From NCBI GenBank assembly GCA_024690725.1, contig JAILOQ010000015.1, positions 1 to 52,012 on the forward strand: a DNA stretch of 52,012 nt. Reading direction: 5' to 3'. This DNA is from Lachnospiraceae bacterium (lineage in GTDB: Bacteria; Bacillota; Clostridia; Lachnospirales; Lachnospiraceae). This document shows, piece by piece, positions 1 through 7,325 of the stretch. A program made the translations under genes and the position numbers. The notes beneath the pieces are model-generated. The model made no database searches. It was given only the letters and a program-made list of their open reading frames with translations, and had not been told where the DNA came from. The first letter of the stretch is position 1. Every line of letters starts with the position of its first letter.

Positions 1-1
1 G

Positions 2-2221
2 GATTATCAGAAATGTAAAGAAGTCTTTGATAAGTATGTTTCCGAAATGGAAGCTGCGTATGAAACAGCCGACGCATTGGTAAAAGAATTGAACGAGAAG
101 TATCTGGACAAAGAGAAGGAACTTCAGAGGAAAAAGGAGAAAGCCGAGGCCGATATCAAAGCGATCGAAGATAAGCGTACCGCTTCCGAAGCGGAATATC
201 AGGCATTGCTTTCCGCGCTTGCTTCCGACCTGGAAAAAGAACGCAAGGTGCGTCAGGAACGCGCTGACAAACAAAAAGAGAGCTGGTTGGCCGCGCTTAA
301 TTTGGTCAAGGAACAAGAAGATGTGCTCCAAGCCGAGGATGATACGATCACCGGGCTGGAAAGCGATATGGCAGAATACAAAGAGAAAGCCGACAGAATG
401 CGGGCATTGGCCGATTCGGTGGACAATTTCGGTATGGCACCGACGCTTACGGGGCTTCAGTCTGCGGCAAAGAACGGACGCATGATGCACGGCCGTGTCT
501 ATGAAAAGATGAAAGATTACCGCAAGGCAGAGGATTTCGAAGATAACGAGGAAGTGCAGGATTTGATCGATAATGCGATCTCCGCCTGCAATACATCGTA
601 TAAGGCATATGAAAAGAAAGCAATGAGCCGCGGAACGACGGCAGCCGATTACACCGGTTTTGTGCTCTCCAGACAGACGGCAAAGTATGCGGCGGATAAA
701 GACAAGGCTATGCCGTATCTGCAGATGATCGTGGATCTTTTGCATATCGAGAATACCGAAACGGTGCATGAGGCGAGAGAACTTTCTTTGATCTACGAGT
801 GGCTCTTACCGTTTTCCATGCGCAGTTTTGCGAGTGAAAAAACAGAGGAGAGTGTTGCGGATTATCAATACTACATCCGTATGGCGACCGATCGCGATTC
901 GGTGATGAATGCGATCGCATTTGTGACCGGAAGACTGGAGTATGCATATGCGCTCCGCAGCAGTTTTGCCGCAGAGGGAGAAGCCGCATCGGCAAGACTG
1001 GAAGCGCATATCGTATGGCTCGAGAATCTTTTGCGTGCGCTCAGAGAAAAGGCAGGCATGGATTCTTCGGATGATACGAAGACAAAGGAAGAAGAATATC
1101 TGGAAGAAAAACAGCAGGCGATCGACGAGGGGAACCTTGTGCGTGCCCGCATGATCGACGAATTGTTAAAAGGCCTGATCAATTACGGCGATGCCTCGGA
1201 AGACGGCACCGGTTTGGGCGACGGAAGCGGTGAGGATGCGAAGGATACGGAAGGCGTACCGAAGAATCGCCCCACGGCGGAAACGGCGATCATGGAAATG
1301 ATCTTGGATGATATCGTATCGGACGGATATGACATTGAGCCGGATCTGGCCAAATACAGAGGTGTCGGCGGAGATGTCGGAAAGCTTGCGGATGCGATCG
1401 ATAAGAAGGGCGCAGGCGATGCGAACAAGCGTGCCGTTGCAAAAGCAGAGGCGGAAGAGAAGGATGGAAGCGGTGATACCGGTTCCAAGACGTTGGATCC
1501 GACCGATAAATCGAATCAGACCGGTTCGACCGGCGGAGAAAGCGGTACTCCGTATGACGGAGGTGCAGGCGGCGACGGAGGCGATTCCGATGGAGAGGAC
1601 GTAACGAAGGTTCCGACCAAAACACAGGCTGCGGACGTCGTAAACGATCTGACAAACGGAGATCTCATAAAGCTTCCGGAGGATGAGCAGGCGAGCATCA
1701 TTGTGGCACTCAGCCAGGCAGATCCCGATGACGGAGACGATCTGGATCAATATGCAAAGGAGCTTTTGGAGCAGCTCTTAAGGGACGCAAATTCCCTGAT
1801 CTATCGTCAGTACATGGACGATCAGACGCAGGAATACGTATCGCTCGGAGCGATCGATAAGAACCGTCGCAAGACACAGTTCCGTGCCGTTAAGATGGGT
1901 GCGGACAACGAGACGACACTGGCCATGATCGGCGGTGGTTCGGCAAGCTATACTTACACCGTCGGGACAAAGAACGTGTTAAAGAACGACGGAAGCGAAT
2001 CGGCACTCGAAACGGATGCCGTAGAGCAGAGAGATCCGTATATCCGTGACAACAGTACGGAAAAGTATATGTATCTTTCCGAGGATGATGCGGCAAAATA
2101 TACCATGTGTACGTGTGAGTACATTTACGGCACGGATTGGGCGATCCTCGTAACCCCCGGAATGGAGGCGAAAATCGCCGAAATTGCGGCAATTTTAAAC
2201 GAAAAAGCAGCCGGGGAATAA
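2..2221 (+). CDS. Large coiled-coil protein, 5' truncated by the window edge
   Basis: The frame is open back to base 2. The first in-frame ATG at 47 has no convincing ribosome binding site, so the true start lies upstream and this is a C-terminal part of at least 739 residues. Reading from the ATG at 47, residues 1-125 are a highly charged coiled coil. A mostly helical middle follows (about 145-380), then a Gly/Asp/Ser-rich linker (about 385-535). The last 120 residues look beta-rich and faintly resemble the copper-amine-oxidase-type stalk domain of Firmicute surface proteins; that resemblance is weak. No transmembrane segment is visible. It ends 87 bp before the CIS operon, whose own promoter lies in that gap. 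Possible roles are CIS-linked cargo, adaptor or unrelated surface protein. Function not recognised. Confidence 0.8.
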   Translation, partial: DYQKCKEVFDKYVSEMEAAYETADALVKELNEKYLDKEKELQRKKEKAEADIKAIEDKRTASEAEYQALLSALASDLEKERKVRQERADKQKESWLAALNLVKEQEDVLQAEDDTITGLESDMAEYKEKADRMRALADSVDNFGMAPTLTGLQSAAKNGRMMHGRVYEKMKDYRKAEDFEDNEEVQDLIDNAISACNTSYKAYEKKAMSRGTTAADYTGFVLSRQTAKYAADKDKAMPYLQMIVDLLHIENTETVHEARELSLIYEWLLPFSMRSFASEKTEESVADYQYYIRMATDRDSVMNAIAFVTGRLEYAYALRSSFAAEGEAASARLEAHIVWLENLLRALREKAGMDSSDDTKTKEEEYLEEKQQAIDEGNLVRARMIDELLKGLINYGDASEDGTGLGDGSGEDAKDTEGVPKNRPTAETAIMEMILDDIVSDGYDIEPDLAKYRGVGGDVGKLADAIDKKGAGDANKRAVAKAEAEEKDGSGDTGSKTLDPTDKSNQTGSTGGESGTPYDGGAGGDGGDSDGEDVTKVPTKTQAADVVNDLTNGDLIKLPEDEQASIIVALSQADPDDGDDLDQYAKELLEQLLRDANSLIYRQYMDDQTQEYVSLGAIDKNRRKTQFRAVKMGADNETTLAMIGGGSASYTYTVGTKNVLKNDGSESALETDAVEQRDPYIRDNSTEKYMYLSEDDAAKYTMCTCEYIYGTDWAILVTPGMEAKIAEIAAILNEKAAGE

Positions 2222-2234
2222 TATTTGTGAAATG

Positions 2235-2266
2235 TTGCACTTTTGGTGCATGAAATCTGTTATTAT
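2235..2266 (+). promoter_or_regulatory. Promoter and candidate operator of the CIS structural operon
   Basis: TTGCAC at 2235-2240 is followed 20 nt later by TATTAT at 2261-2266, which is preceded by TGT (extended -10). The segment TGCAC-N5-GTGCA (2236-2250) is a perfect inverted repeat. The same element, TTGCACTTTTG-K-TGCA with N20 to a -10-like hexamer, occurs at 30734-30765 in front of the 949-residue protein gene, with 2 mismatches in the first 18 bases. A 20-nt gap is too long for ordinary sigma-A, so an activator site over the -35 region is a reasonable reading. The transcription start would be near 2273. Confidence 0.6.
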
Positions 2267-2308
2267 AGTAACTGTAGAGAAGATAAACCGTAGATTTAAG
2301 GAGCAGAC

Positions 2309-2902
2309 GTGGCAGATTATACCATCATATCGGACGTAAGCAACTACATCTTAAAGGTTCTCAGGGCTAAGATGTGCCCCGAGCCGATCCCGTCCCCGAA
2401 CAATATCGAGGTCTCCAGTCCTTCTTCACAGGACGTTGACTACATCCTTGGGGTGTACTTATACGATATCAAAGAGGACGATACCATTGCACCGCCGCCG
2501 CGCATCCAGCGTGGTAAGCTGCAATTAGAAAAGCCGCCAAAACCGTATAATCTTTATTATATGGTGTTTGTAAATGCCGGAGGTCAGGCAGGTCTTAAAG
2601 ACCAGGACTTCCAAAAGATCATCGGCAAATGTGCACAGATTGTTTCGGATAACAATTCCATTTTGCCGAATCAGTTACAAAACTGGCTGGATACCCAGGA
2701 ACCTCCGATCGTCTTAACGCAAGCGAAGATCAGTCTGGAGGAAAAAGTAAGGGTCTGGAGTGCGATCAACAAGCCTTATCAGATCTCACTCTTCTACAAG
2801 GCGGGACCCGTATTTGTATCCAGTGAGGTTGTTGTCAACACACCTCGTGTTGTTGATGCACAATTCTCGTTGCATGTTACAGGCGAAGAGAAGCCGGAAT
2901 AA
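2309..2902 (+). CDS. Pvc16/Afp16-like DUF4255 protein, CIS tail terminator (cap)
   Basis: A 197-residue protein of the DUF4255 (Pvc16_N) family, the cap that ends tube and sheath polymerisation in extracellular CIS particles. The N-terminus (ADYTIISDVSNYILKVLR), the NIEVSSP segment and the 'DYILGVYLYDIKED' strand are typical of the family. The length fits a single-domain version. The start is GTG at 2309, with AAGGAG at 2298-2303; no in-frame ATG lies near it. It is the first gene of the structural operon, whereas in AFP/PVC loci the cap gene is last. The soluble protein should act in the cytosol during assembly. Confidence 0.85.
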   Translation: MADYTIISDVSNYILKVLRAKMCPEPIPSPNNIEVSSPSSQDVDYILGVYLYDIKEDDTIAPPPRIQRGKLQLEKPPKPYNLYYMVFVNAGGQAGLKDQDFQKIIGKCAQIVSDNNSILPNQLQNWLDTQEPPIVLTQAKISLEEKVRVWSAINKPYQISLFYKAGPVFVSSEVVVNTPRVVDAQFSLHVTGEEKPE

Positions 2903-2943
2903 GATTCCGATTCTCTTAAGCGGAAAGGAGGGAGTAGGCAGAA

Positions 2944-3729
2944 GTGGAAGAAGGCATTATCCGTTGCAAGCTTACCTTGCTGTTGCGGCTTTTGGACGCG
3001 ACAACGGGAGCAGCAGTGGATGAACGAAACATCCGGTTCCAAAAAGACGGCGAAAATTGTTTCGCCCACGCCAGAGGGCAGGGTTGTTACATCTTCATGG
3101 ACGGCAGCAGAGAAAATTGTCTCATGCAAGTTTCCGTTCATTTATATGAACCCCAAACGATACGTGTGGATTACGAAAAACTGGATCCGGTCTTACCTTC
3201 GATCGATGTATTCCTGATACCGTCAGAGAAAAATCGAAGAGGGGAAGCACTACTGACGCTGAAAGGACAAATTTCCGGGCTTGAAGCAGTAGAGGCCATC
3301 CATCCGGGCAGACCCGTGACAAGCATTCGAAGTTTCGATGCGAAGAAAAATGTGATGACTGTTTTTTCACCGAATCGGCGGATCAACATGACGAGCATTT
3401 ATTACGGGATCCTGAATACGGAAAAGAACACCTTCGAGGATATCGTGGTGGCAGAAGAGCTGGAAGACAAAAGAGTCAGGCTCAAGGTTCCGTTACAGGA
3501 AGAATTTTCTCCGAACTCACCGATCTGTAAGATTCTTTACGGACAGGTTTTCGAGGATGGGAAGTTCCTTTTTAAGGTACGAGACGACGGAGAGAATTTA
3601 AACTATCTGGTAAAGTACGTGGTAAACGGCGTTGCCGGATACAAAATGGTAGACTTCCACCATTTAGAGGGAGTCAAGCTTAATGAGGACACAGTTACCG
3701 GGGAGGCAGATGAATGGCACAGGCAGTAG
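2944..3729 (+). CDS. CIS-associated beta-rich protein of unknown function
   Basis: A 261-residue protein with a GTG start and a strong AAAGGAGGG site at about 2923-2931. The first 90 residues look like a beta-sandwich of the carboxypeptidase-regulatory or transthyretin-like type: an alternating hydrophobic strand 'LTLLLRLLDATTG', then polar turns and a 'QGCYIFMDG' strand. The rest mixes short strands and has no catalytic motif that I recognise. It has no signal peptide. The end overlaps the PAAR-like gene by 16 bp, so the two are translationally coupled. Its place between the cap and the tip gene suggests a tip-associated or decoration protein, or an adaptor for the PAAR-like tip; that is inference from position only. 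Confidence 0.75.
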   Translation: MEEGIIRCKLTLLLRLLDATTGAAVDERNIRFQKDGENCFAHARGQGCYIFMDGSRENCLMQVSVHLYEPQTIRVDYEKLDPVLPSIDVFLIPSEKNRRGEALLTLKGQISGLEAVEAIHPGRPVTSIRSFDAKKNVMTVFSPNRRINMTSIYYGILNTEKNTFEDIVVAEELEDKRVRLKVPLQEEFSPNSPICKILYGQVFEDGKFLFKVRDDGENLNYLVKYVVNGVAGYKMVDFHHLEGVKLNEDTVTGEADEWHRQ

Positions 3730-4103
3730 TAACGGGAGCGACAATGACATGTTCATTTGGAACGACTCCGTCGACACTGAAAGCAACCACGAATTTAACA
3801 GTCATGATGGAAGGTAAACCCGCATGCGTTATAGGGGATGCCAAAGCAGTTGTGAATGTAGGTTCGTTCGGTATGTGCTCATCGCTGGCAAATCCACAGG
3901 TGGCGGCAGCCACAGCAGCGGCCTTGGGAGTTTTAACTCCTCAGCCATGCGTGCCCGCAATTACGGGGGCATGGATACCGGCGCAGACAACAGTTCTGGT
4001 CGGCGGGCAGCCCTGTCTAAACCAAGCCTGTTCCTGTGTTTGCTCTTATGCAGGTAAGATCAGTATCATTAATCCGGGTCAAGTAACAGTTAGCACAGGC
4101 TAA
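3714..4103 (+). CDS. DUF4280 PAAR-like spike-tip protein
   Basis: A 129-residue protein matching the DUF4280/PAAR-like family that caps the CIS spike. The start 'MAQAVVTGATMTCSFGTTPS' and the later 'ITGAWIPAQTTVLVGGQPCLNQACSC' are hallmarks. It is rich in Gly, Thr, Val and Cys and forms a conical beta structure in known members. Several Cys residues (positions 13 and 38 and a CSCVC cluster near the C-terminus) could bind metal or form disulfides. The ATG at 3714 lies inside the end of the preceding gene, with GGGGAGG at 3700-3706. In PVC/AFP the tip gene sits next to the baseplate genes; here it is next to the sheath. No toxin extension is fused to it. Confidence 0.9.
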   Translation: MAQAVVTGATMTCSFGTTPSTLKATTNLTVMMEGKPACVIGDAKAVVNVGSFGMCSSLANPQVAAATAAALGVLTPQPCVPAITGAWIPAQTTVLVGGQPCLNQACSCVCSYAGKISIINPGQVTVSTG

Positions 4104-4139
4104 CTACCGGAGACAAAAACCGAAAGGAGAAATTTATTT

Positions 4140-5909
4140 ATGGCTGAATATTTTAGTCCCGGCGTATACGTTGAGGAATATGACAATTCCCCTCGAAGCG
4201 TTGAAGGAGTAGGAACCAGCACGGCAGGCTTTATCGGACTTGCCGAAAAAGGACCGACAAAGGGCGCACCGCTCCTTGTCACCAACTTTAAGAGTTTTCA
4301 GAAGCAGTTCGGCGGATATTTGAGCGAGTACACACATGGCGAGTATCGCTTCCTCGCAAATTCCGTAGAGCAGTTCTTTACAAACGGCGGTACCCGCTGC
4401 TACGTATCTCGTGTAGCTCCGGAAGATGCTGTTGCAGCATCCAAGAAGATGGGTATTCTTACCATCACGGCAGCAAACGAAGGTAAGTGGGGTAACAGGA
4501 TTCAGATTTCCCTGACCACCGTATTTAAACGCAAGATGCAGATCTTAGAGAAGGTCGCAGACAAGATCTACAAGGTAAAAAGCGCTGACGGCTTCCGCGA
4601 GGGAGACATCGTAGAGTTCAACGGCGAATACAATCGTATCACCATGATCTATGACGAGCAGGTAACCTTTGAGAACAAGTTCAAGGGCGATCCGGTAGAT
4701 GCAGAGGTAATTCCGAAGAAGGTTGTTCGTTTGGTAACCTTCGACGCACAGGTTCGTTTCAATGACGAGATCGAGAATTATTTCGACATCACCTTAAATG
4801 CAGCAAGCCCTGCATACGTAGAAGCTAAGTTAGCAAACAGTAACATCGTCAAGGTTGAAGCTAAGCCGATCAAAGAAGCAGTGATCAAGCCTGAGAAGGA
4901 TGCAAAGGATGCACAGCCGATCAAGGAGATCGGTAATCCGGTAGAGCAGATCTTAGGAAAGGGCATGATCGAAGGAACCTTCACATTGAGCGGTGGTTTC
5001 GACGGAACCATTTCCAAGGTAAATGCAGGAACCTTCATCGGTAAGGATGACGGCCCGGACGGACGTACCGGTATTCAGAGTTTCCTTGAGAATGACAGAG
5101 TCAACATCATGGCAATCCCGGGTGTTACCATTCCGGAAGTTGTTGTTGCACTGGTTGCTCATTGCGAGAATACCAGAAGCCGTTTTGCAGTCATCGATAT
5201 GCCCGGCGATCAGTATAAGACAGATGATCTTATCAACTATCGCAGCATGATCGACAGCACATACGCAGCTATGTATCATCCTTGGATCCAGGTATTTGAC
5301 AGAGGATCCAACAAGACCGATTTCATTCCGCCGTCAGGTGCGGTAATGGGCGTTTACTCCCGTACCGATATCTCCCGTGGCGTACATAAGGCACCGGCTA
5401 ACGAGCCTGTCTTCTGCTCCGGTCTTAAGGTAAATTACACGAAGGATGAGCAGGACATCTTAAATCCCGAAGGCGTAAACCTGATCCGTGCAATTCCGGG
5501 AGAAGGCATCCGCATCTGGGGCGCACGTACGGCATCTACCAACAGTGCATTCAAGTATGTCAACATCCGTAGATTATTCATCTACGTTATGGAGAGTATC
5601 AAGGCTTCTACCAACTGGGTTGTATTCGAGCCGAATGACAACACCTTATGGCAGAGAGTATCCCTTACCATTACATCCTTCTTGGATGGAATGTGGAGAA
5701 CCGGAATGCTTTCCGGCGGTACCCCCGGTGAGGCTTACTTCGTAGAGATCGGACCGAGCACCATGTCTCTTGACGACATCCGCAACGGTCGCCTGATCTG
5801 CAACATCGGTATTGCTCCCAGCCGTCCGGCTGAGTTCGTAATCTTCCGTCTGACACAGCATACCTCCGAATCCGGCGGTGAAGAAGGCGGCGAGACATCC
5901 GAAGGCTAA
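4140..5909 (+). CDS. Contractile tail sheath protein (Pvc2/Afp2-like)
   Basis: A 589-residue sheath subunit. The opening 'AEYFSPGVYVEEYDNSPRSVEGVGTSTAGFIG' region is the family signature, including the N-terminal arm used for sheath interlinking. The C-terminal half has the conserved core ending in '...IGIAPSRPAEFVIFRLTQHT', followed by a short Gly/Glu tail. A central insertion (about residues 130-290, Lys/Glu-rich) should be surface exposed. Only one sheath gene is present, where AFP/PVC have three. The ATG at 4140 follows AAAGGAG. Codon choice in this gene and the tube gene looks more biased than in the neighbours, consistent with high expression of a polymer subunit. Confidence 0.95.
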   Translation: MAEYFSPGVYVEEYDNSPRSVEGVGTSTAGFIGLAEKGPTKGAPLLVTNFKSFQKQFGGYLSEYTHGEYRFLANSVEQFFTNGGTRCYVSRVAPEDAVAASKKMGILTITAANEGKWGNRIQISLTTVFKRKMQILEKVADKIYKVKSADGFREGDIVEFNGEYNRITMIYDEQVTFENKFKGDPVDAEVIPKKVVRLVTFDAQVRFNDEIENYFDITLNAASPAYVEAKLANSNIVKVEAKPIKEAVIKPEKDAKDAQPIKEIGNPVEQILGKGMIEGTFTLSGGFDGTISKVNAGTFIGKDDGPDGRTGIQSFLENDRVNIMAIPGVTIPEVVVALVAHCENTRSRFAVIDMPGDQYKTDDLINYRSMIDSTYAAMYHPWIQVFDRGSNKTDFIPPSGAVMGVYSRTDISRGVHKAPANEPVFCSGLKVNYTKDEQDILNPEGVNLIRAIPGEGIRIWGARTASTNSAFKYVNIRRLFIYVMESIKASTNWVVFEPNDNTLWQRVSLTITSFLDGMWRTGMLSGGTPGEAYFVEIGPSTMSLDDIRNGRLICNIGIAPSRPAEFVIFRLTQHTSESGGEEGGETSEG

Positions 5910-5957
5910 GATACCCGAAAGCAGAAAAGAATAATGAAAGAAAAGGAGATAAAGTAA

Positions 5958-6455
5958 ATGGCTAGTCCTTATGAAAATAATAAAGGCTTATCATATCCGC
6001 TTACTAAAATGAACTTCAAGGTGTCCGTAGCGAACGTTGAAGGAAGTGCAGCATTTTCCCAGGTAACCGGTATCGATGCTACCGTGGATGTGATCGAGTT
6101 CCGTCAGGGCAACGCAAACTCCCTGGCTCCGGTAAAGATTCCGGGACTTGTAAAACATGGAAACATCACCCTTCGTTTTGGTTATACCTTGGATTCCGCG
6201 TTCAAGACATGGATTCAGGAGTGTGTATCCGAGACACGTGGTGAGATTCCGAGAAACGACGTACAGATCGAGTTGATCGACATCAATGGTGGTTCTCCGC
6301 AGACGTTGGCTACCGCTATCACCGGTACCCGTGTATGGCTTCTGACCAATGCATGGGTAACCAAGTATACCGGTCCCGAGCTTGATGCTAAGACCTCCGA
6401 TGTTGCAATGGAGTCTGTAGAGTTAGCTTACGAAGAGTTAGTTATCCCTAACTAA
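5958..6455 (+). CDS. Inner tube protein, gp19/Hcp-like (Pvc1-like)
   Basis: A 165-residue member of the T4 gp19-like tube family (conserved phage tail region protein). Typical features are the 'PLTKMNFKVSVANVEGSAAFSQVTGID' N-terminus, the 'VKIPGLVKHGNITLRFGYT' strand pair and the C-terminal strand 'VAMESVELAYEEL'. Hexameric rings would stack inside the sheath. The gene is 48 bp downstream of the sheath gene and has an AAGGAG site. A strong terminator-like hairpin follows at 6468-6516, as expected if sheath and tube are made in excess over baseplate proteins. Confidence 0.94.
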   Translation: MASPYENNKGLSYPLTKMNFKVSVANVEGSAAFSQVTGIDATVDVIEFRQGNANSLAPVKIPGLVKHGNITLRFGYTLDSAFKTWIQECVSETRGEIPRNDVQIELIDINGGSPQTLATAITGTRVWLLTNAWVTKYTGPELDAKTSDVAMESVELAYEELVIPN

Positions 6456-6467
6456 GCATTGTATTTT

Positions 6468-6516
6468 ATCCCATTCTCCGCGGGCAAAGAATGCCCGTGG
6501 AGTCCATGGGATTTTT
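6468..6516 (+). terminator. Intrinsic (probably partial) terminator after the tube gene
   Basis: A long imperfect hairpin: ATCCCAT (6468-6474) pairs with ATGGGAT (6506-6512), and CTCCGCGGGCA (6476-6486) pairs with TGCCCGTGGAG (6492-6502), with one G-T pair and an AAGAA loop. A short T tract (6512-6516) follows at once. No obvious new promoter precedes the next gene at 6718, so read-through probably feeds the rest of the operon at a lower level. Confidence 0.75.
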
Positions 6517-6717
6517 GCGGTTATACATGGGTAATTATTTTTATCATACTCATCCATGTATGATCACAAAGCCGGAAACGGCGTAAATACAGGCAACAGG
6601 GCAGATAACACGGGCGATATCGCCTCGGAAAACGCCGGATCGCGATAAAGGATCCGAAAATACAAACAGAAACGAAACAGGAAACGAAATAAAAGCGAAA
6701 CAGAAAAGGAGAGCTTC
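6517..6717 (+). promoter_or_regulatory. Structured 200-nt untranslated spacer before the tail chaperone gene
   Basis: This non-coding stretch holds several inverted repeats: ATACATGG (6523-6530) with CCATGTAT (6554-6561); a GCCG-GAAA-CGGC hairpin with a GNRA-type loop (6571-6582); and the 12-bp perfect palindrome GGCGATATCGCC (6613-6624), which could pair alternatively with later GCGAT-type sequence. It then becomes A-rich and ends in AAAAGGAGAG, the ribosome binding site for 6718. I see no clear sigma-A promoter. It could be an RNA leader that tunes read-through, translation or mRNA stability. It does not match a riboswitch class I can name. Confidence 0.4.
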
Positions 6718-7080
6718 ATGGAAACAGAATTCGAATTTACACTTCCCAAGGGATATATCGACGGAAGCGGAGAGATTCACAGAAACGGAAAAATGCGTTT
6801 GGCTACGGCCGGAGATGAGATGCGTGCACAAAGAGATCCGCGTGTCCTTTCCAACCCGTCGTATCTTACGATCGTTCTTTTATCCGAAGTGATCACAGAG
6901 ATCGAAGGATTGCCGACCATTGCACCGAGCATTGTGGAAAAACTGTTTACCGCGGACCTCGCATTTTTGCAGGATATGTATCAGCGGATCAATGATATCG
7001 AACCTCCGATGATGCATTTTGTTTGTCCGGATTGCGGCAAGGAGCATGATATTCCGATAAATTTTACCAGAGAGGGATAA
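6718..7080 (+). CDS. Tail-assembly-chaperone-like CIS protein with a CxxC motif
   Basis: A 120-residue soluble protein with a preceding AAAAGGAGAG site. The central region (ATAGDEMRAQRDPRVLSNPS to about residue 95) resembles phage tail assembly chaperone or tube-associated proteins found after the tube gene in CIS loci. The C-terminus has a half zinc ribbon, 'FVCPDCGKEHDIPI'. The zero frame stops at 7078-7080. A slippery heptamer (AAATTTT, 7059-7065) lies 13 nt before the stop codon, and the following coding frame has no usable start, so a longer -1 product of about 189 residues is likely. A short form plus a frameshifted long form is the classic arrangement of phage tail assembly chaperones such as lambda G/GT. 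Confidence 0.8.
   Translation: METEFEFTLPKGYIDGSGEIHRNGKMRLATAGDEMRAQRDPRVLSNPSYLTIVLLSEVITEIEGLPTIAPSIVEKLFTADLAFLQDMYQRINDIEPPMMHFVCPDCGKEHDIPINFTREG
7039..7065 (+). promoter_or_regulatory. Candidate programmed -1 frameshift site
   Basis: The zero-frame codons ATA AAT TTT contain the X-XXY-YYZ heptamer A-AAT-TTT (7059-7065). After a -1 slip the tRNAs would re-pair on AAA TTT. An internal Shine-Dalgarno-like AAGGAG (7039-7044) lies 14 nt upstream, comparable with the stimulator placement known for E. coli dnaX. A weak ATCC-GCA-GGAT hairpin lies downstream at 7087-7097. Both frames are open between 7050 and 7080. Confidence 0.65.
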
Positions 7081-7286
7081 AGTTATATCCGCAGGATGAA
7101 CTGTTTAAGGAGATGGCATTTATTTCCTACTACTTCCATTGGCCGGAGGCGGAAGTGCTCGCCTTGGACCATGCGACACGCAGGCGGTGGTGCAAAGAGA
7201 TCAGTACCATCAATGCATCCCTGAATCCCTCGGAGAATAAGCGAGAGAAGAGCATTTTGGATATGAAGCCCACAGGCTTTTATTAA
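7065..7286 (+). CDS. DUF6760-like segment, probably made as a -1 frameshift extension
   Basis: In the -1 frame relative to the preceding gene, 73 codons run from the slippery site to TAA at 7284-7286. The translation includes 'LYPQDELFKEMAFISYYFHW' and then 'PEAEVLALDHATRRRWCKEI', which strongly resembles the DUF6760 family. That family is normally a separate small gene between the tube and LysM genes of CIS loci. No ATG, GTG or TTG lies between the previous in-frame stop (7047) and the conserved region. The first candidates are CTG at 7101 and ATG at 7113, and both would cut off conserved residues. An ATA at 7077 overlapping the upstream stop is a less likely start. It should act with the upstream protein in tube or baseplate assembly. 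Confidence 0.7.
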   Translation, partial: YQRGIKLYPQDELFKEMAFISYYFHWPEAEVLALDHATRRRWCKEISTINASLNPSENKREKSILDMKPTGFY

Positions 7287-7325
7287 GGGCTTTGCGTTTC
7301 TTTTGAAACGAAAGAGAGAAATGAT

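Noticed and set aside
6613-6624. 12-bp palindrome GGCGATATCGCC as a defined operator
   Set aside because: A single copy with no promoter nearby; mentioned only as part of the structured leader.
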